A DNA stretch of 64,000 nucleotides from Yamagishiella unicocca (taxonomy: Eukaryota > Chlorophyta > Chlorophyceae > Chlamydomonadales > Volvocaceae), in NCBI GenBank assembly GCA_003116995.1, contig BDSL01000040.1, forward strand, positions 248,001 to 312,000, in the 5' to 3' direction. Made by a program: the position numbers and the translations under genes. This document shows positions 35,801-48,300 of the stretch, one piece after another; the stretch's first letter is position 1, and every line of letters starts with the position of its first letter. The notes below the pieces were generated by a model that had not been told where the DNA came from, ran no database searches, and saw only the letters and a list, made by a program, of their open reading frames with translations.

Positions 35801-38800
35801 ACCGGGTATTATCTTATCCCCCCCGCCCCCGCCATCCCCCACCCCACATCCTCGCTGTCCGCCGACCATGCGCCCACTATCTTGTCGTTTTTCGTGTCAA
35901 CGGTTTTCACGCCACCCCCCCACGCCACCCTCCAGGCTACACGCATCAAGACCATGCGGCAGCTGATCGAGAACCGCAAGTACGTGGAGAAGCACCGCAA
36001 GCTTCACAAACCAACCATCGTGGAGCGCTACGCCAACTTCGGCAGCGGAACCTACGCGCCGCTGCAGCGGGAGGGGCGCTTCCCGGAGTCCAAGCCCATG
36101 GGGCAGGAAATCGAGACGGAGGGATACGAGCCGGTGACGTTGCGGGTGCGCGCTGCCGGTGACGTTGCAGGGGGGGCAGGGAGGGGGGGGGGGAAGGCTG
36201 GGGGGGGGGGGCGTGCAGACGGCACGGGTACACGGCATGGGTAGGATAGCTGGCGTATTGCCTTCGGACACATGGGGGCGGGCGCATGCTGGAGCACACT
36301 TGGAGGGACTACCGAGGAGCCGGTGGAGGTGGCCCGTCGGCGGCCGTTTCACGGAAAAGAAAACAACCCAAAAACAATTACACATACACACATACACATA
36401 CACGTACACACACGCACCTCCCCCTCCCCCCTCCCCCCGCGCACACACAGGGCGTGATGGACCTGGAGGAGTTCCTGCCCTCGCGCCTGCTGCACCCCAA
36501 GATCTCCGCCCCCAAGCGCCCCAGCCGCCTGGACTACGGGCAGCGCAAGGACGCCGCCATCCAGCGAGACCTCAAGGCCGTCAACGACCTGCTCGACACC
36601 TCCAAGGTCGTCGCAGGCCGCGGCCATGGCGACTGCTGGCCCGCCCCGCTCAAGGACGAGGGCAGCGCCGCAGGCGCCCTTGGGTCCCTCAAGCGGGCTT
36701 CCAGCAGCTCGGGGAAGCCGGGTCCTGGTCAGCTGAGCTCCTCAGGAGTGGCCGCCGCCGCCGCCGCAGGCGGCGGCGGCGGCGGCGGCGGCGGCCTCGG
36801 GCCGCTGGTCGGCGGCGGCAGCGGCACCCTGGTCGGCGGCGCCAGTAGCGGTACCCTAGGACCCACCATCAGCACCTCGCCGTCACGGCGGGTGGTGCGT
36901 GCGGTGGAGCGGCCGCCGACGCCGGAGCTGCCGCAGCCGCCGGCGCTGCTGCAGCCGCAGCACGCGGCGCTGGTGCTGCTGCAGCGGCTGCTGCGCGGGC
37001 GCGCGGCGCAGAACATCATGTACGAGGGCAGGCTGCGGCGGCAGGAGCTGATCGACGAGCTGCGGCTGGAGGAGAGGGTCACGGCCGAGGGGTCCCGACT
37101 GGACGGTGGGTTGGCGGGTGGTGGTGGTCGGCGGTGGCGGCGGCGGTGGTGGTGGTGGTGGTCGCGGCGGCGGGTAATCGGAACCCCCTGGGTCGGCACT
37201 TGGAGGGAAGTAAAGCCGATGAGAAGTAAACAATTCCTCCCGGCGTCTCGCCCCCTCGTTGACGTCCTATCTCCCTGTATCTCTTCCTAACACCGTTCCT
37301 CACAGCCCCTGTCCGACACACACCCCGGCGCCACCTCCACCTCAACCGCTTTCCTCAACCTCAACCTCAACCTCAACCTCTCCCCTCCCCTCCCCTCCCC
37401 TCCCCTCCCCTCCCCTCCCCTCGCAGGCAAGCCCATCCGCCGCCCTCAAGACCGGGACGCAGCCACCTTGCGAGTGGACGCGCTGCTGGGCTCCGCAGTG
37501 GCGGAAACCTGCGCCGTACTCTCCGAATCTGATCCCGACAAGCGGGAGATCCTGCTCGCGGCGCTGGCCTCCTCACGCGCCCACGCCGCCGCCGCCGCCG
37601 TCGCCGCCGCCACCGCCGAGATCTCCGCCGCTGCCGCCGCCGCCGCCGCCGCCACGGCGGCGGCGGCCGCCGCTGAAGCCGCTGCCCCGGCTGCCTCGGA
37701 GTACGACGACGCCGAGCCGTCAGGCTCGCAGTCGGAGCTGCCGGAGGCGGCGGCGGCGGAGCCGCCGCCGCCGCCGCCGCCGCAGGCGGCGGCGGCGGAT
37801 GCCCCCGTCAACACCGGCGCGATGAACTTGGAGGGCCTGGGTATCAGCCGGGAGGAGGCGGAGGAGGCGGCCATCCGCATCCAGGCTGCCTTCCATGGGC
37901 ACCGCGCGCGCAAGGAGGTGGCAGCCATGCGGGCCAAGGGCGAGATGCTGCGCCGCGTGATGGCCAACGGCGACGAGCAGAAGGTGGTGCTGTGCCAGGC
38001 CGCCGTCCGCGGCTACCTGGACCGGAAGCGGGTGCGGGAGATGCGGGAGATGATGGCGGCGCAGCAGCAGCAGCAGCAGTCGCGGCCCGAGACGGCTGCC
38101 AGCTACGCGGAGGCGGAGCAGGATCCGGAGGTGGATCCGGAGGCGGAGCAGGATCCGGAGGCGGATCCAGAGGCGCCGGCGTTCGACCTGTCGTCGTACA
38201 GCGAGGAGCAGGTGGACGCCATCACGCGCATCCAAGCGGCGCAGCGAGGCTTTCAGGCACGAAAGAGGGTCGCCGCCATGCGCGAGCAGCAGCTGCGGCA
38301 GCAGCAGCAGCAAGAAGAAGGGTTCGGCGGCAGCGACGACGGCGCGGCTGAGGCGGAGCAGGCGCCGCCGGCGCAGAGCGAGCCGGAGCCGGAGCCCGAG
38401 CCGGAGCCCATGCAGTCGGATTACACGGTGGAGCAGGAGGTAGCTGTGATCCGGATCCAGGCGGCGGGCCGGGGCATGTTGGCGAGGCGGCGCGTGGCGG
38501 CGATGCGGGAGCCCCAGGAGGCCAGGACGCTGGTGATCGGCAGGCAGGCAGACCCGGAGATGGAGGCGGCCATGGCTGCCGCGGCGGCGGAGGCCGCCGA
38601 GGCTGAGGCAGCGGCGGCGGCGGGTGGCGAGCAGGAGGAGGAGATGGTGTGGCCCAAGATGAGAGACATGACGAGCTTTGCGATAGCCACGGCTGCCCCC
38701 CCGGCGCAGGAGGCAACGGAGGCTTACCTGGAGCCGGAGGCGGAGCGGGAGGTCGAGCCGGAGGCAGAAGCTGAACCAGAGGCTGAGGCGAGCATGTCGA

Positions 38801-39780
38801 TGCCGGCAGAGGCGGAAGCGAGCATGTCAATGGCGGCAGAGGCGGAAGCGAGCATGTCGATGCCCGCAGAGGCGGAGGCGAGCATGTCGATGCCGGCAGA
38901 GCCGCAGGCGAGCATGTCAATGGCGGCAGAGCCGGAGGCTGAGCCGGAGGCTGAAGCCAGCGTGTCGATGCCAGCAGAGGCGGAGGCGAGCATGTCGATG
39001 GCGGCAGAGCCGGAGCCGGAAGCGAGTATGTCAATGGCGGCAGAGGCGGAAGCGAGCATGTCGATGGCAGCAGAGGCGGAGCCGGAGGCTGAAGCCAGCA
39101 TGTCGATGCCGGCAGAGGCGGAGGCTGAGCCGGAGGCAGAAGCTGAACCGGAGCCGGAAGCGAGTATGTCAATGGCGGCAGAGGCGGAAGCGAGCATGTC
39201 GATGCCTGCAGAGGCGGAAGCGGAGCCGGAGGCGGAGCCGGAGCCGGAGGCGGAAGCCAGCATGTCGATGCCGGCAGAGGCGGAGGCGAGCATGTCGATG
39301 GCGGCAGAGCCGGAGCCGGAAGCCAGCATGTCTATGGCGGCAGAAGCGGAGGCTGAGCCACAGGCGGAAGCCAGCATGTCGATGCCGACAGAGGCGGAGC
39401 CGGAGCCGGAGGCGAGCATGTCAATGCCGGCAGAGCCGGAGGCAAGTCTCGGCGGAGGCCCCTACACGGACGGCAACGACGCCGGTGGAGGCGAGGACAG
39501 CGCTGCTGCTGCTGGTGAGGCTTCGGCGGTGGCGATGGCTGAGGAGGGCTCGGCGCCTCTGGAGGGAGGGCCCAGCGGAGGCGACGGCGGCGAGGAGGGC
39601 TTGCGGGAAGGGGAAGGCGAGGGCGAGGAGCAGGGCGGTGAGGAAGGGGAAGGCGAGGGACAAGGCGAGCCGGAGGTAGAGGGCGATTATGGAGGCGAGC
39701 AAGGTGGCGAGGGCGAGGAGCAGGCGGGTTATGAGGAGGGAGGTGAGCAGGGGGCCGGGGACGAGGGCGAGCAGGAGTAG
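32899..39780 (+). CDS. CFAP91: CFAP91/FAP91-like flagellar calmodulin- and spoke-associated protein with IQ motifs
   Basis: Axonemal protein; in Chlamydomonas FAP91 belongs to the calmodulin- and spoke-associated complex at the base of radial spokes. Exons: 32899-32935, 33032-33167, 33309-33954, 35152-35250, 35936-36145, 36451-37105, 37427-39780; all phases agree, 1378 residues. N-terminal family blocks: YDALYDTTFTVAG, IERAPIYNNFFSELPHHP, LTLR-type end, GDRLPAFIDRNYH, PKYFRRP, DFRENEAQTAPWEPG. A charged coiled coil follows (MIEEWEAREWEEREQEILSI to about residue 306), then MRQLIENRKYVEKHRKL and IVERYANFGSGTYAPLQREG. Four calmodulin-binding IQ motifs lie near residues 739, 779, 857 and 932 (IRIQAAFHGHRARK, LCQAAVRGYLDRKR, TRIQAAQRGFQARKR, IRIQAAGRGMLARRR), with a weaker one near 547. 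The last ~330 residues are acidic: a Glu-Ala/SMSM repeat (about 1046-1263) then Gly-Glu-rich sequence. Confidence 0.92.
34561..34583 (-). repeat. Partial family 1 dispersed repeat
   Basis: ataagagaaaccgcgaatcc matches the start of family 1 on the minus strand; the rest of the core is lost. In CFAP91 intron 3. Confidence 0.5.
35857..35920 (+). repeat. Dispersed short repeat, family 3 copy at an intron 3' end
   Basis: Carries gtccgccgaccatgcgccca, then tttttcgtgtcaacggtttt, then cacgccaccccccc. A near-identical inverted copy is at 43161-43226. The C-rich end merges with the polypyrimidine tract of CFAP91 exon 5 (acceptor 35935/35936), so the repeat forms this intron's 3' end. Confidence 0.8.
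38781..39432 (+). repeat. Coding minisatellite in CFAP91 tail
   Basis: About sixteen degenerate units encode Glu-Ala-Glu-Ala-Ser-Met-Ser-Met-(Pro/Ala)-Ala-Glu, in 27-30 bp or larger blocks separated by variable Glu-Pro/Glu-Ala runs. All unit lengths are multiples of three, so the frame is kept. Confidence 0.95.
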
Positions 39781-41559
39781 GAGGAAAAAAACAGGAGTAG
39801 GCAGGAGTAGGCCCCTCCTATTCCGCAGGAGTAGGAGCGGCCCCTGTCCGATCGAAGGTTCCGGAGCTCCGGCAGCTGACCTGTGCTGGCTGGGCGTCGG
39901 GGGCCGCCCTCCTGGGCTCTGTCCTCGCTGGCTGAGCCTAAGCGCCCCCCCCCGTTCCTAGACCACACCTGAATGGGTGAATGGTGGGCTGCAGCTGGTG
40001 TGACCCCCGCGGGTGTAGGGTGCAGGGTGCGACAGGAGCAAGCGGGGCTCTGGCTGTTGAGTGGGTATTGGAGGGCGGAGCTGCCGAGTGGTGGTGCTGG
40101 CGGTGACAGCGCGCACGGTGATGACGGTATTCCTCACGTGGTGATAATTGCACGTGAGGTGGTTGGTGACCGATAGCTCTGCGTAGGGTCATCAACGTAA
40201 CAAAGGTTGCAGCAGGATTGCCCGTGTGTCAGCGTGTGGCAATAGAGCCCGGAAACTGGCAGGTTGTTGTTGGGGGCGGAGGAGGCGGAGGAGGAGGATG
40301 GGTCAGAGGAGGGGGGGTAAAAGTTAATCCGCGAATCCCGAGGAGGGGAGGAGGGGGGGGTAGAAGAGGCGCGGGGTGCGACTCGACGGGCGGACTGGGG
40401 TAGTGTTGGTTAGGCTCTCGAGCCGGCGTGTTACCGTGCCGTACCGTGTCGTAGATGTGTGGGTGGTGGTGTGACGGGACTGCACTGGGCTCATCGACTG
40501 GTCGGGATGGGATGTGGCGAGAGGAAGGGAATGGAAAGGAATGATGTCGCCGGCGGGAAGGTGCACGACGACGCAACGGCTCGGCCCTGTAGGCGGGTTG
40601 CAAGGGAAACCCGTGTACGAAAGACCCCTGTAGGCGGGTGGGAGGGGGGAGGGGGCGGCTAAGGTGACTGTGCACATGTTGGGAGCATCCAGAAGTGCGT
40701 GACTGGCGGGTGCACCCCCCCCGCCTTCCCCGTGTGCCGCCACCGCGAGCGCGCTCACGTTGACGAAATGCCGTACTTGGGAGGTGACGGGAGAATCCCG
40801 ATGTGTCGTACCGGGACGTACGGTGTCGTACGGTGACGTGTCGTACAGTGACGCGCAGCGAAATTAAAGAGGTGGTTTATGTAACAGTGAGTGGGTGTTA
40901 AGGAGAACGTCCGCCTGCCCCCCAAAAAACACCTGCCCACCGCCGTCGGCCTCGGAGAGGAGCGCATCAGTCAGTGAACAGCACTCGAGGCGGCTCCGAT
41001 TAACCCAGCTGGGGCGGGGGAGGTGCGGCCCCCTTCCGTGCTTCTGCATGTGTTTGTCCCAGCACCTTGTCCGTCTGCCTGGCTTCCTGCGCCGGTGGCG
41101 TTCCTCGTATTGGGTACGCGGCCGTACCACTCGAAGATAAGACCAAGACGAAACTCGTACTCGTACACGCCCGTCTGCTGTACGACAAAGAGTCCGTCGT
41201 CCTGCAGAGTCCGAGCCCGTCGTACAGGAACATCCGACCGGTGGTTTTGTCCGGCGCCCCTTCCCCATAACGTTTGCTGCCTCCCTCCTACGTCCTGCCC
41301 CGCCCCCTGCTGCTGCTGCAGCTGCTGTCACTGTCGTTTCAAATTCAGCCAGGTCGGTTTGCCATTTAAGATTCCCGCCATTCCGGGACCCGCCAGGGAC
41401 CATCAGTCTATGCTCCGAAACCGCTTGCTGCGTCCGCAGTGGCGTATCCTTACCCTGTGCTTGCTTCACTTCACAACCCTCCCTTCGGCTGAAACTGCGA
41501 CGCCGGCCCCGGGTGCGGCTGCCCTTCCTCGCAACCTTTGCTGATCACCCTACTGCGGC

Positions 41560-41636
41560 CTACTCGAGGAGAGGCCTACACGAGGAGAGGCCTACACGAG
41601 GAGAGGCCTACACGAGGAGAGGCCTACAGGAGGAGA
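41560..41636. repeat. 16-bp minisatellite
   Basis: Five copies of cctacacgaggagagg in tandem, downstream of the TPR gene stop. Confidence 0.9.
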
Positions 41637-41680
41637 GAACGGTTCGGGTGGTGCCCTTCCGGTGCTGCTGGCAGTAACTG

Positions 41681-41685
41681 TTACA
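41681..41685 (-). terminator. Candidate TGTAA polyadenylation signal for the TPR gene
   Basis: TTACA on the plus strand reads TGTAA on the gene strand, about 440 nt after the stop. Another TGTAA overlaps the stop codon itself (42127-42123) and is less likely to act. Confidence 0.3.
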
Positions 41686-42122
41686 GTGGGCCCCAGACCA
41701 GAAGGTAGAGCCATCGGGCGCATCGCCTGACCCCGGAAGAGACGCAGGAAGAAGAAGAACAAACCAGTCGACCGAGGTAGGGCAGACCACCAGGAACCCC
41801 GACCAAGGGGTCAGAGAACGGGTGTCGCAGCTACTTCTGGGGACCGGGTGCCTGGGACAGCAAGTAAGCAGCCTCCAAAGTTCCTACATCAGCTGTGGCT
41901 GCCGCTGCACGCAGCAGAGGGCAACTTGCGAGGGGGACTTGCGATGGCTCACAGCTGCGATGGCGTCGGGGGGTGGTCGCGCTTGCTAAACAACCGTCCA
42001 CCGCCGGTACCCCTGTGCCGATTTGGCGTCTCGCGCGTCGACATGCCCTCCTGTCCAGTACACAACCGTACACAACCGGCCATTGACTTTTACCTACATA
42101 CACGCACGTGACAGTATGTGGT

Positions 42123-45100
42123 TTACACGGCCATGGGCGCACTGCTGGATCCGCTGGATCCAAGCAGCGCCTGGAACCAAGGCGACTGGCGGAAGGGTTC
42201 CAGATCCTCGTCGGCGGACAGCTCCGCCGGCCGCACCGCGCCGCACGCCAGGAGCGCTCCAAACATATGGTGGGCCTCCTGCAACCAACAACCAACAACC
42301 GCCACAACCGCCAAGGGGCCGGGGGGGTGTCAAGCAGGTGTTTGCGCATGCGGGCCGTTCAGCGGTGTGCGGTGAGAAGGGGTGGTGGTCGTGTAAGGCC
42401 CAGACGAGTCGGAAAACATCCTCTCACCCCCCCCTGTGTTCCTCTGCTCGTGTGCGAACCTCCAGTCCATTGACCTGCCCTCACCCACATCCCTTACCGC
42501 CCCTCCGTTACCGCCCCTCCCTTACCGCCCCTCCCTTACCCCACATCCCTTTAACAATAGGGCCCCCGACCCTCCCTTACCGCCCCTCCCTTACCCCACA
42601 TCCCTTTAACAATAGGGCCCCCGACCCGTCTACCCCGTATTTTGCAGCCCTCAGAAGAGTTGGCGGAAAGCCAAAGAGAGAGAAGCCAAGTGTGTCTGTT
42701 ACTCTGTTTGTCTGCCATCCCCCACCCCACCCCACCCCCCACCCCACCCCACCCCCCACCCACCCACCCACCTGCTCCCTCCCCACCAGCGCCAGCGCAC
42801 ACGCCAGGTTGTAGCGCACATCGCACCGCTGCCGCCAGCCCCCCAGCCGCTCCGGCCGCCCCACCGCCACCTGCAGCGCCGCCACAGCCGCCTCCGCGTG
42901 CCGCCGCACAGCACCTCCCTCCGCCCCCGCGGCCCCCTCCGCCCCCGCGGCCCCCGCGGCTGCTGCTGCTGCTGCTGCACTCCGCCTGGCCAGCCTGGCT
43001 AGCGCCAGATGGACCTCGCCGCTGCCTACCTGTGGGGGAGGAGACAGCGGAGGGAGGGAGGACGGGGGGAAGGGGGGAAAGTCGGGGGGGAAGGGTATGG
43101 AGGCCACACCAAAGGAGGGAGGGCGGGAGGAAGGGGGGAAGGGGGGAAGGGGGGAAAGTCGGGGGGGTGGCGTGAAAAGCGTTGACACGAAAAAGGCAGG
43201 ATAGTGGGCGCATGGTCGGCGGACACCTAGTTTGTGGGCGCATGCTGGCGCATTGGGACGGACGACCGGCAAACCTGTGGAGCCGGTTTCTTGGGGCTGC
43301 GGAAAGGAAAAAAGAAAAAAGGAAAGTCGGGGGAGGGAGGGCATGGAGGCTACACCAAAGGGCGGGAGGGCGGGAGGGCGGCAAGATGAAGCCGGGAAGG
43401 GCTGGCGGGGAGGGGAGCAAGGGCGGAGCCGAAGGGGAGTAGGTTGGTGGGGTTGCAAGGGAGACCCGTGTACGCGAGAAAAAACCGTCCAAGGACAGAC
43501 GTTTCGGGATGCATGCTGGAGGACTTGGTGGTGGGGGGAGGTGAGAAGAAACTCGTGGGTCAGCGATTTAGGGGAAAATAGAAGTGTGTATGGGGGAAGG
43601 AGGGGGGAGGGGAGGAGAACAGAGCAGGCCGCCACTGGGTGCGGTGGACGAAGCAAGGGCCGCGGCAGCCGGTGGCTTGGTCGTGATGGTGGTGGTTGCG
43701 GTGGTGGTTGCAGTGGTTGTTGCAGTTGTTGCAGCGCCCTCCCCATTGGTGTCAAGGCCACTCACCCCCCCTACACACACGTAAAACGGTTTTTACACAT
43801 CCCCCCCCCACACACGGTTTTTCCTGGCATCCACGGGTCTTCCCCGAAACCCCACACACACGCACACACACACACACCCCAACACACATACACACGCCAC
43901 CCACCAGCGCCTCCGGCTCCTCCTGACGCAGCCTCAGAGCCGCCCCGTAACCCCTCTCCAGGGCCGATCGCAGGTGCCCAGCCGCCACGCCGTACCATTG
44001 TACGGCGGCAGCGGGGCCGGCGGCGGCGGCCTCCCGCCGCCCCACCGCCTCCGCCGCCTCCCCCGCCGCCGCCAGCACATCCCCTAGACTGACCAGGGGC
44101 GCTGGGTCGGCTCGGTCGAAGGAGGCCGCGTGTTCCAGCCGCCCCGCCGCTTGCTCCAGGAGGGGCAACCGAGCCGCGGGGTCCTGCGGGCGCCAGGTGG
44201 GAGGGGGACCGAGAGCAGACCCGTAGGTCGTTCAAAGTCTTTTTCCTTTTTTGTAAACCAAACCAACTCCTGATGCTTTAAAAAGGGCAAGTTTTTGGCA
44301 TTGAAAAGGAAATCGGGTGTCAAAAGGTATGGGCCAGGCGGGAGGGGGCCCGAGCGGGCGGGGTGGCGCGGGGGAAGAGGAAATGCGCTGACGAGGGGGA
44401 GGAGGGAGGAGGGAGGGGGGAGGGAGGGGCAACAGGGCGGAGGTGTGGCCCCCGGTGGGGGTTATGCCCCGCCCCGCGGCCCCCCCCCCTGCCCACACAC
44501 AAATACACACACGCCACCTCCCCCCCACCCCACTCCCCCCCGGTCCCCACCTGCAGACACCCCGCCATGCTGAGCAGCCCGGCACCCCAGTTGCAAAGCA
44601 GCCCGGGCAGGTCGTCGCCTGCAGGAGGGGGCGGGCGGGTTTTGGGTTTCGGAGACGATTTTGGGTTTCGGAGCGGGGGTGGGTTCTCGGGACTGAGGCG
44701 TGGGCGCGTGCGAGGCTGCTGGTGCTGATGTTGGGTGCTGGGTGCGGAAGAGGGCCTTATGGTACGGGACCCTCCTTCGTTCCCTACCCGGCCAGACCCG
44801 GTCAGTTGGTAATGCTTTTCCCCCTTTGAAGGTCCATCATGGGCGTCCCCTCCTCAACCCCATGCCGTAACTGTCCATGGGTTTCCTCTCTTTCTTTCTT
44901 TCTTTCCCCACCCCTCCCAGACCATGCGCCAGCTGCATTTCCCATGTCGCGTAACCGGGTCTTCTCGCCACCCCCCCACAAACGACTTGTATGGTTCCCC
45001 CGCCACATGCGCGCGTGGCATGCGCGCGCGTCCCGGTGTCCGAAGGCTATGCACCCACTAGAATCCCCAGTCGCGTTACCGGTTCTTTTATTGTAACCTC

Positions 45101-45337
45101 CCCCCCCACACACACACATACCCCCACATACTTAAAACACACATACCCCAGCCGGTTTTTATGCCCCCCCGCACCCCAGACGCCGGTTCTTTCCTGTACC
45201 CCACCCCCCACCCAAGACGCCCACCCTGCGACGAGTCGCTTAGCGAGCAGGCGGCCTCGTACGACAACAGCGCCGCCGTGAAGTCCGCCGCCGCCTCGGC
45301 CTCTCGCGCCGCCGCCCACTCGGAGGGGGAAGCCGGA

Positions 45338-45372
<35 letters not shown>

Positions 45373-48300
45373 CAGGGCGGCGGCCGCCAGCTCAGGGGGA
45401 GCTTCTCGCAACGCTCGTCCAACGCCGTACAGCCCCGCGCCGCTCTGGACGAGCACGTCGCCCAGGTTACCCAGCGTCTGCTCGGAGGGCCGGGGTGCGA
45501 GGAAGAGGGCGGGGTTGAGAGGAAGCCCGTAGGCCGAGGCCGGCGCTTTAAAAGATGATGAAAACCCGGATACTCGGCACTATTTCCATGCAGGGGTGGG
45601 GGCCCGGGGGCGTGTTTCAAGCGGCATTGGCGCCCAGGGTAGGGTGCGCTGGGTGTTCAGTTGGCGGTGCGGCCGTCGTTACTGTATGGCCCACAGCAGC
45701 CGCCTCGGGGCCCAACCCTTCCCCGCTCCGTCCCCACCCTCCCTCCCGCTTCCTCGAAGCCCTCCCGTGTAGCGTAGGGCCGCTCCTCCCCTGACTCACA
45801 CGGGCTTTCCTTGCAACCCTCCCCTCCCCCTCCCCGAGTACAACACTCCCCCTCCCCGCCCCTCCCCCGTCCCCTCTCCTCTCTCCCCCTCAAAACGTCT
45901 GTCCTAAACGGCTTTTTCTGGCATCCACGGGTCCTCCTCGAAACCCCCTCCCCACCAGCGCATCCTCCTCCCGAGCAACCGCGGATCGATAGCACTCCGC
46001 CGCCGACCGGTAGCACCGCAGAGTGGCGTCGTACAGCGGCAGCCACGCCGCCGGCGGCTCCGCCACTCCCCCCGCCGCCGGCGCCGGCGCCGCCACCCGA
46101 CCCGCTTGCTCCTCCAGCTGCTCCGCCAGCGCCGCCAGGCAGTTGCCGGCGCTGACGGCGGCGTGGGGTTCGAGGGCCGCCGCCGCGGCGGCGGCGGCGG
46201 CGGCCGCCGCCACGCCGGCGGCTGCGAACGCCGCTGGCACGTCTGCTGCAGCGGCCGCGGCGGCGGCGGCGTCGCGGCCCGGTGTGGGGGCCGTGAGGAC
46301 GGCGGATGGGTGGCAGCAAGCGTAGTGGCCGACGGCGGTGGTTAGATGGCGGACGGCCGCAGCGGATGCCTGGGGCATGGAGAGCAGCGGAGCGGGGGGG
46401 GGAGCGGGGGGGGAAGAGGATTTGGGAGTGGTGGTTTTTTTTTGGAGTTGTTGGGCGAGGCTCAAATCGTGAAGACCACTCACCCAGGTCACAAGAACAG
46501 ACAGACACGGGCGACGATGACGACATCGAGCCGCGGAACTACACCTCTGGCGGGTCTACACCGCTGGCGGGTCTACACCGCTGGCGGGTCTACGCCTCTG
46601 GCGTTTTGATCGCTGCCACGTTGGAGGGGCATCAGCGGCTCAGCCGGCACCCGCCACAGCGAAGTGCAGAGAGTTATGTGAATGGGTGGAGGGCAGGGGT
46701 AAATCGGTCTACCCGATCTCCCGTCCTCTCCCCTTCCAAAAGACCACGTCGTACAAGGCAGTACGACAAACCCCTCTTCACCTGCAGCTCCCCCTGCTGG
46801 CTCAGCTCTGCCTCGGGGCTGCTGGCAGCTGCCGCCAGCAGCGCCTCAGCGAGCAGCTGGTGGCACTCAGCCTTTAGGACCGCGGGGGGTGGCGTGAAAA
46901 CCGCGGGGGGGGGAGGGTTTTAGGGCTTCGAGGGGGGGGGGGCGGGGGGGCGGCAGGGCTCCGAGAGGGCGGAGGGGTGGAGCTGGAGCCGCACGAGGGG
47001 TCGAGTCCGCTCGAGCTGTGACTTGTGGAATAGCCGGCTTTCAACAGTGCCTTTCCTTTCCCGCTTCCATGCTGCCGGGTATCGGTGCTGCCGGGTATCG
47101 GCGCTTTTTTGATGCTGCCGGGTATCGGTGCTGCCGGGTATCGCCGCTTTTTTGATGCTGCCGGGTATCGGTGTGTCAGTCGACCCCTAAGCCACGAACC
47201 CGGGTGCGAGTGTAGATGCAGTGGTGGTTGTCACCAGCCGGTGCGCAGGCGGCCAGGTACATCAAACCCAAACCCGTCAACACCCCTCCCCTCCCGTAGC
47301 TACCCGCCGGGGGGGGGCGCCTCAACCGCCCCAACTGCCTCCTCCCCCAACTACCTCCTCTCCCAACTACCCACGATACCCCATGAACCTGACTCACACA
47401 ACCCACCCCTGCGCCCTTCACCCCCTCCCCCCCTCAGCACCAAAACGGCGCCGGGGCTTGAATGAGCTGTCGTTCTCGGATCCCGGATCCGGCGCATAGG
47501 TCGACATCCTGATCGGTCCTTAATTTCGAGCGCTGGAAATTCGCCCGATATGTTTGGGGGCACTCATCCGTAAGGCCCTCTCAGCACGCGGCCGCTGCAA
47601 GGACTGTGAGCCATAACCACTCCCCACCCACAGCCGATTTGGGTCACCGAATCCGCCCGTCTTCAAACCCTGGACGGAAGACAAGAAGCCACCGGCTCTC
47701 ATCCGCATCCACGATTCGATCGGCCACCAGCAAACGGCCACCCGTCTCCTGCTCCCCTCCCCCTCCCAGTGGCCCAATGTTAACCCACCAGGCCAGACCT
47801 CATGTCCACTGCTTCGTCCAGTGTTACTACGTTACTGCCCGACCCTCTCCCACTGCTTGCTCCCTCAGCCGCTGGCGCCGCGTCCGGTGGGCCGAGACTC
47901 AGGCCCAAGAGCTGTCGCTGGCAGATAGTGGCATTTAGCGCCTGTTGGTATTTGGTCGTCGCAGCCTCGAACTTGGCAGCAGCTTCAAGACCCTTCCTCC
48001 TCTCGCCCTGCTGTTGCAGGGTCTCGGCCTCTGGTGCCCATGCGGAATGTGGGCGTGGCGTTGGAAGCGCGGAGAGGGTGCCACAAGGTAGGCGGCCATG
48101 AAGCTAACTGTTCGTTTAAGTGTACCATGAGGCGACGATTTTGCCCGCGCGAAGCCGTGCATGGTGCGACATGGCTCCCCAGAGGACCAGTACTGCCTAG
48201 TTATGCGATGCTTTCCATCTACTAAGCGCATCTTCAAAAGGACACAACACCATCTTACCATCCGCAAACTGTCCAGGCAGTGGCTCGCCAGTTGGCGCCC

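Larger units (their letters stand above)
39781..42122. other. Convergent intergenic region (CFAP91 and TPR gene 3' ends)
   Basis: Expected to hold the 3' UTRs of both genes. It contains a partial family 1 repeat (about 40325-40340, minus), a partial family 2 repeat (about 40598-40630, minus), a cluster of gtacggtgtcgta-type short repeats (40800-40855) and a 16-bp minisatellite (41560-41636). No further coding sequence was recognised. Confidence 0.5.

Noticed and set aside
37720..39419. Minus-strand frames opposite CFAP91 exon 7
   Set aside because: Shadows of a GC-rich exon with three-base-periodic repeats; no independent motif.
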